A DNA stretch of 64,000 bases from Paragonimus skrjabini miyazakii. Lineage: Eukaryota > Platyhelminthes > Trematoda > Plagiorchiida > Troglotrematidae. Positions 62,840-64,000 of this stretch are shown here, piece by piece; position 1 is the stretch's first letter; each line of letters opens with the position of its first letter. The notes under the pieces were generated by a model. It was not told the DNA's origin, did no database searches, and saw only the letters and a program-made list of their open reading frames with translations. A program made the position numbers and the translations under genes. The stretch spans positions 54,413-118,412 of the forward strand of contig JTDE01001947.1 of assembly GCA_014338405.1 (NCBI GenBank). The letters run 5' to 3'.

Positions 62840-64000
62840 GTACATCACAAATTGGTTACAACGCGCTTACTACCAAAACAGAATTATTCATCACCTATTG
62901 CACTTTCTAAAAGGCGAATGCAGAAGCCGGCTAGTTTTCCATTACTATGACTCGTATACTGCCATAGACATGATTTAATGGAATAGCGTTGATGGGTGCG
63001 CACAGTTTTCTAATCACCTATGTGCGAATACTCTTTTTCCATCGACTGGATACAAAGTTAATAGGACACCAGTCCGAATTGGGTGTAGCTCAGTCGCACT
63101 TGTTTAAGTCAAACAACGTTTATTGTTGCTTCATGTTGTGGAATACTGCACGGACACTGTTGATTGGTTATTGATCATCATATGTTTAATGGACGCAAAT
63201 AGAAACCTGTGCTAAGGATGGTGTATACATAAGTCACATGAAACTCCCCGTCAGTAATGTGAATCGTGTTTCCTCTACTAGTTGGCATTCGAAGGCTCAT
63301 CAGGAATCAATCAATTATTTGTAACGACATATCGATGAGCTTGTTATACTTGTCGATTATAATTATCTAGTGTCGAAAGGGTAATTCAAACAACTACGAG
63401 ATAGGTCATCTCAGAGAACCGATTGGAACCGAGAACAGAGCAATCACTCACATGCTCATCTGAACAAGTCAGATTCAATCACACAAACCGAAAATATCAT
63501 AATCCATGGTTGCTTACTTTTGAACATATGCCTGTTATATGTTGACTGATGTTCGTCCATAATCTGTCCCTTCGGTGTGTGCCAGGTGTTTACATACAAG
63601 TGAGTGTGTCTGAGCTCAACGGGTAACCAATGATGAAACAAAATAATTTGATATTCAGCCAATATAATGTTCAGAAGTGTTTTCGGGGTCAGCTGAATTC
63701 ATAGTTCATTTTGCGACTACTCTTCAATCGTTTCTCGAAATACGAATTAAATTCGAGGGTAAGATGTTTCAACTGACTGTTGAAGCATAGATATTTGATT
63801 ACTATCTCATTGAAAAAATGATAAAAATGCCAACTTTGTGTATGGAGAGTCTTTACTCGTAGACGTATACGAACTAATGATACAATGGTCTGTTTAGATT
63901 ATCACCAGATATAATATAAGTACAAAAGCATAACCGTTGTTCTAAAAGTCGGTTGGGTGTTACAGAAATTCAAATGGATGCATCTGACGTCCTCAACACT
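62840..64000 (-). repeat. Right arm of a long inverted repeat
   Basis: Reverse complement of 56738-57898, almost base for base. It carries a second, inverted exon 4 remnant at about 63532-63584 and continues past the window end. Confidence 0.93.

Noticed and set aside
62989..63662. Two open frames with identical partners at 57076-57749
   Set aside because: They are the two arms of the inverted repeat. One carries a decayed protease exon; there is no sign of a real gene.
1..64000. CRISPR arrays, bacterial operons, rRNA or genuine tRNA genes
   Set aside because: None seen; the only tRNA-like sequences are the SINE promoters.

Overview
The window looks like AT-rich genomic DNA from a flatworm, most likely a digenean trematode. 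The evidence is multi-exon genes with very short exons and GT-AG introns, several Penelope-like retroelement (PLE) remnants with GIY-YIG endonuclease domains, a decayed Ty3/Gypsy pol, and a tRNA-like SINE family carrying a minimal hammerhead ribozyme, the type of element known from schistosomes (Sm-alpha). Two 100-base N runs mark assembly gaps of unknown true size.

The only genes I can rebuild with confidence are two tandem chymotrypsin-fold (S1) serine protease genes on the + strand. Gene A (20645-26980) and gene B (40859-47511) each have seven exons with matching intron phases: a signal-peptide exon, a zymogen/His exon, three micro-exons of 52-77 nt, a 302-nt Asp exon and a 162-nt Ser exon. 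The rebuilt reading frames encode 295 and 294 residues with an intact His-Asp-Ser triad. A third copy (about 53.2-57.9 kb) is a broken pseudogene: it has lost the catalytic His and a splice acceptor. Its middle part also recurs in reverse at the right edge of the window.

Layout: 1-6.9 kb has no recognisable genes; 6.9-7.2 kb is a SINE with an intact-looking hammerhead; 8.0-10.6 kb is a Ty3/Gypsy pol pseudogene; 10.6-16.2 kb is unassigned with an N gap; 16.2-17.3 kb is a PLE fragment with inverted structure and a 15-bp target-site duplication; 18.4-20.06 kb is a dispersed repeat followed by a second inverted PLE; 20.1-33.6 kb is duplication unit 1 with gene A; 34.3-36.4 kb holds three further hammerhead SINEs in mixed orientation; 37.8-38.5 kb is a 650-bp fold-back element; 38.8-39.7 kb holds dispersed repeats; 40.3-51.1 kb is unit 2 with gene B; 51.4-57.9 kb is a rearranged, decayed unit 3 with a third PLE fragment; 56.7-64.0 kb is a very long inverted repeat that runs off the window end.

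The window is therefore a tandem protease array shaped by segmental duplication, probable gene conversion (a 1.3-kb near-identical tract covering one micro-exon), inversion and repeated retroelement insertion. The most unusual signal is the hammerhead SINE family, above all the copy at 7.1 kb, whose ribozyme is perfect while its tRNA-like promoter has decayed, and the copy at 34.3 kb, which also carries terminal inverted repeats.
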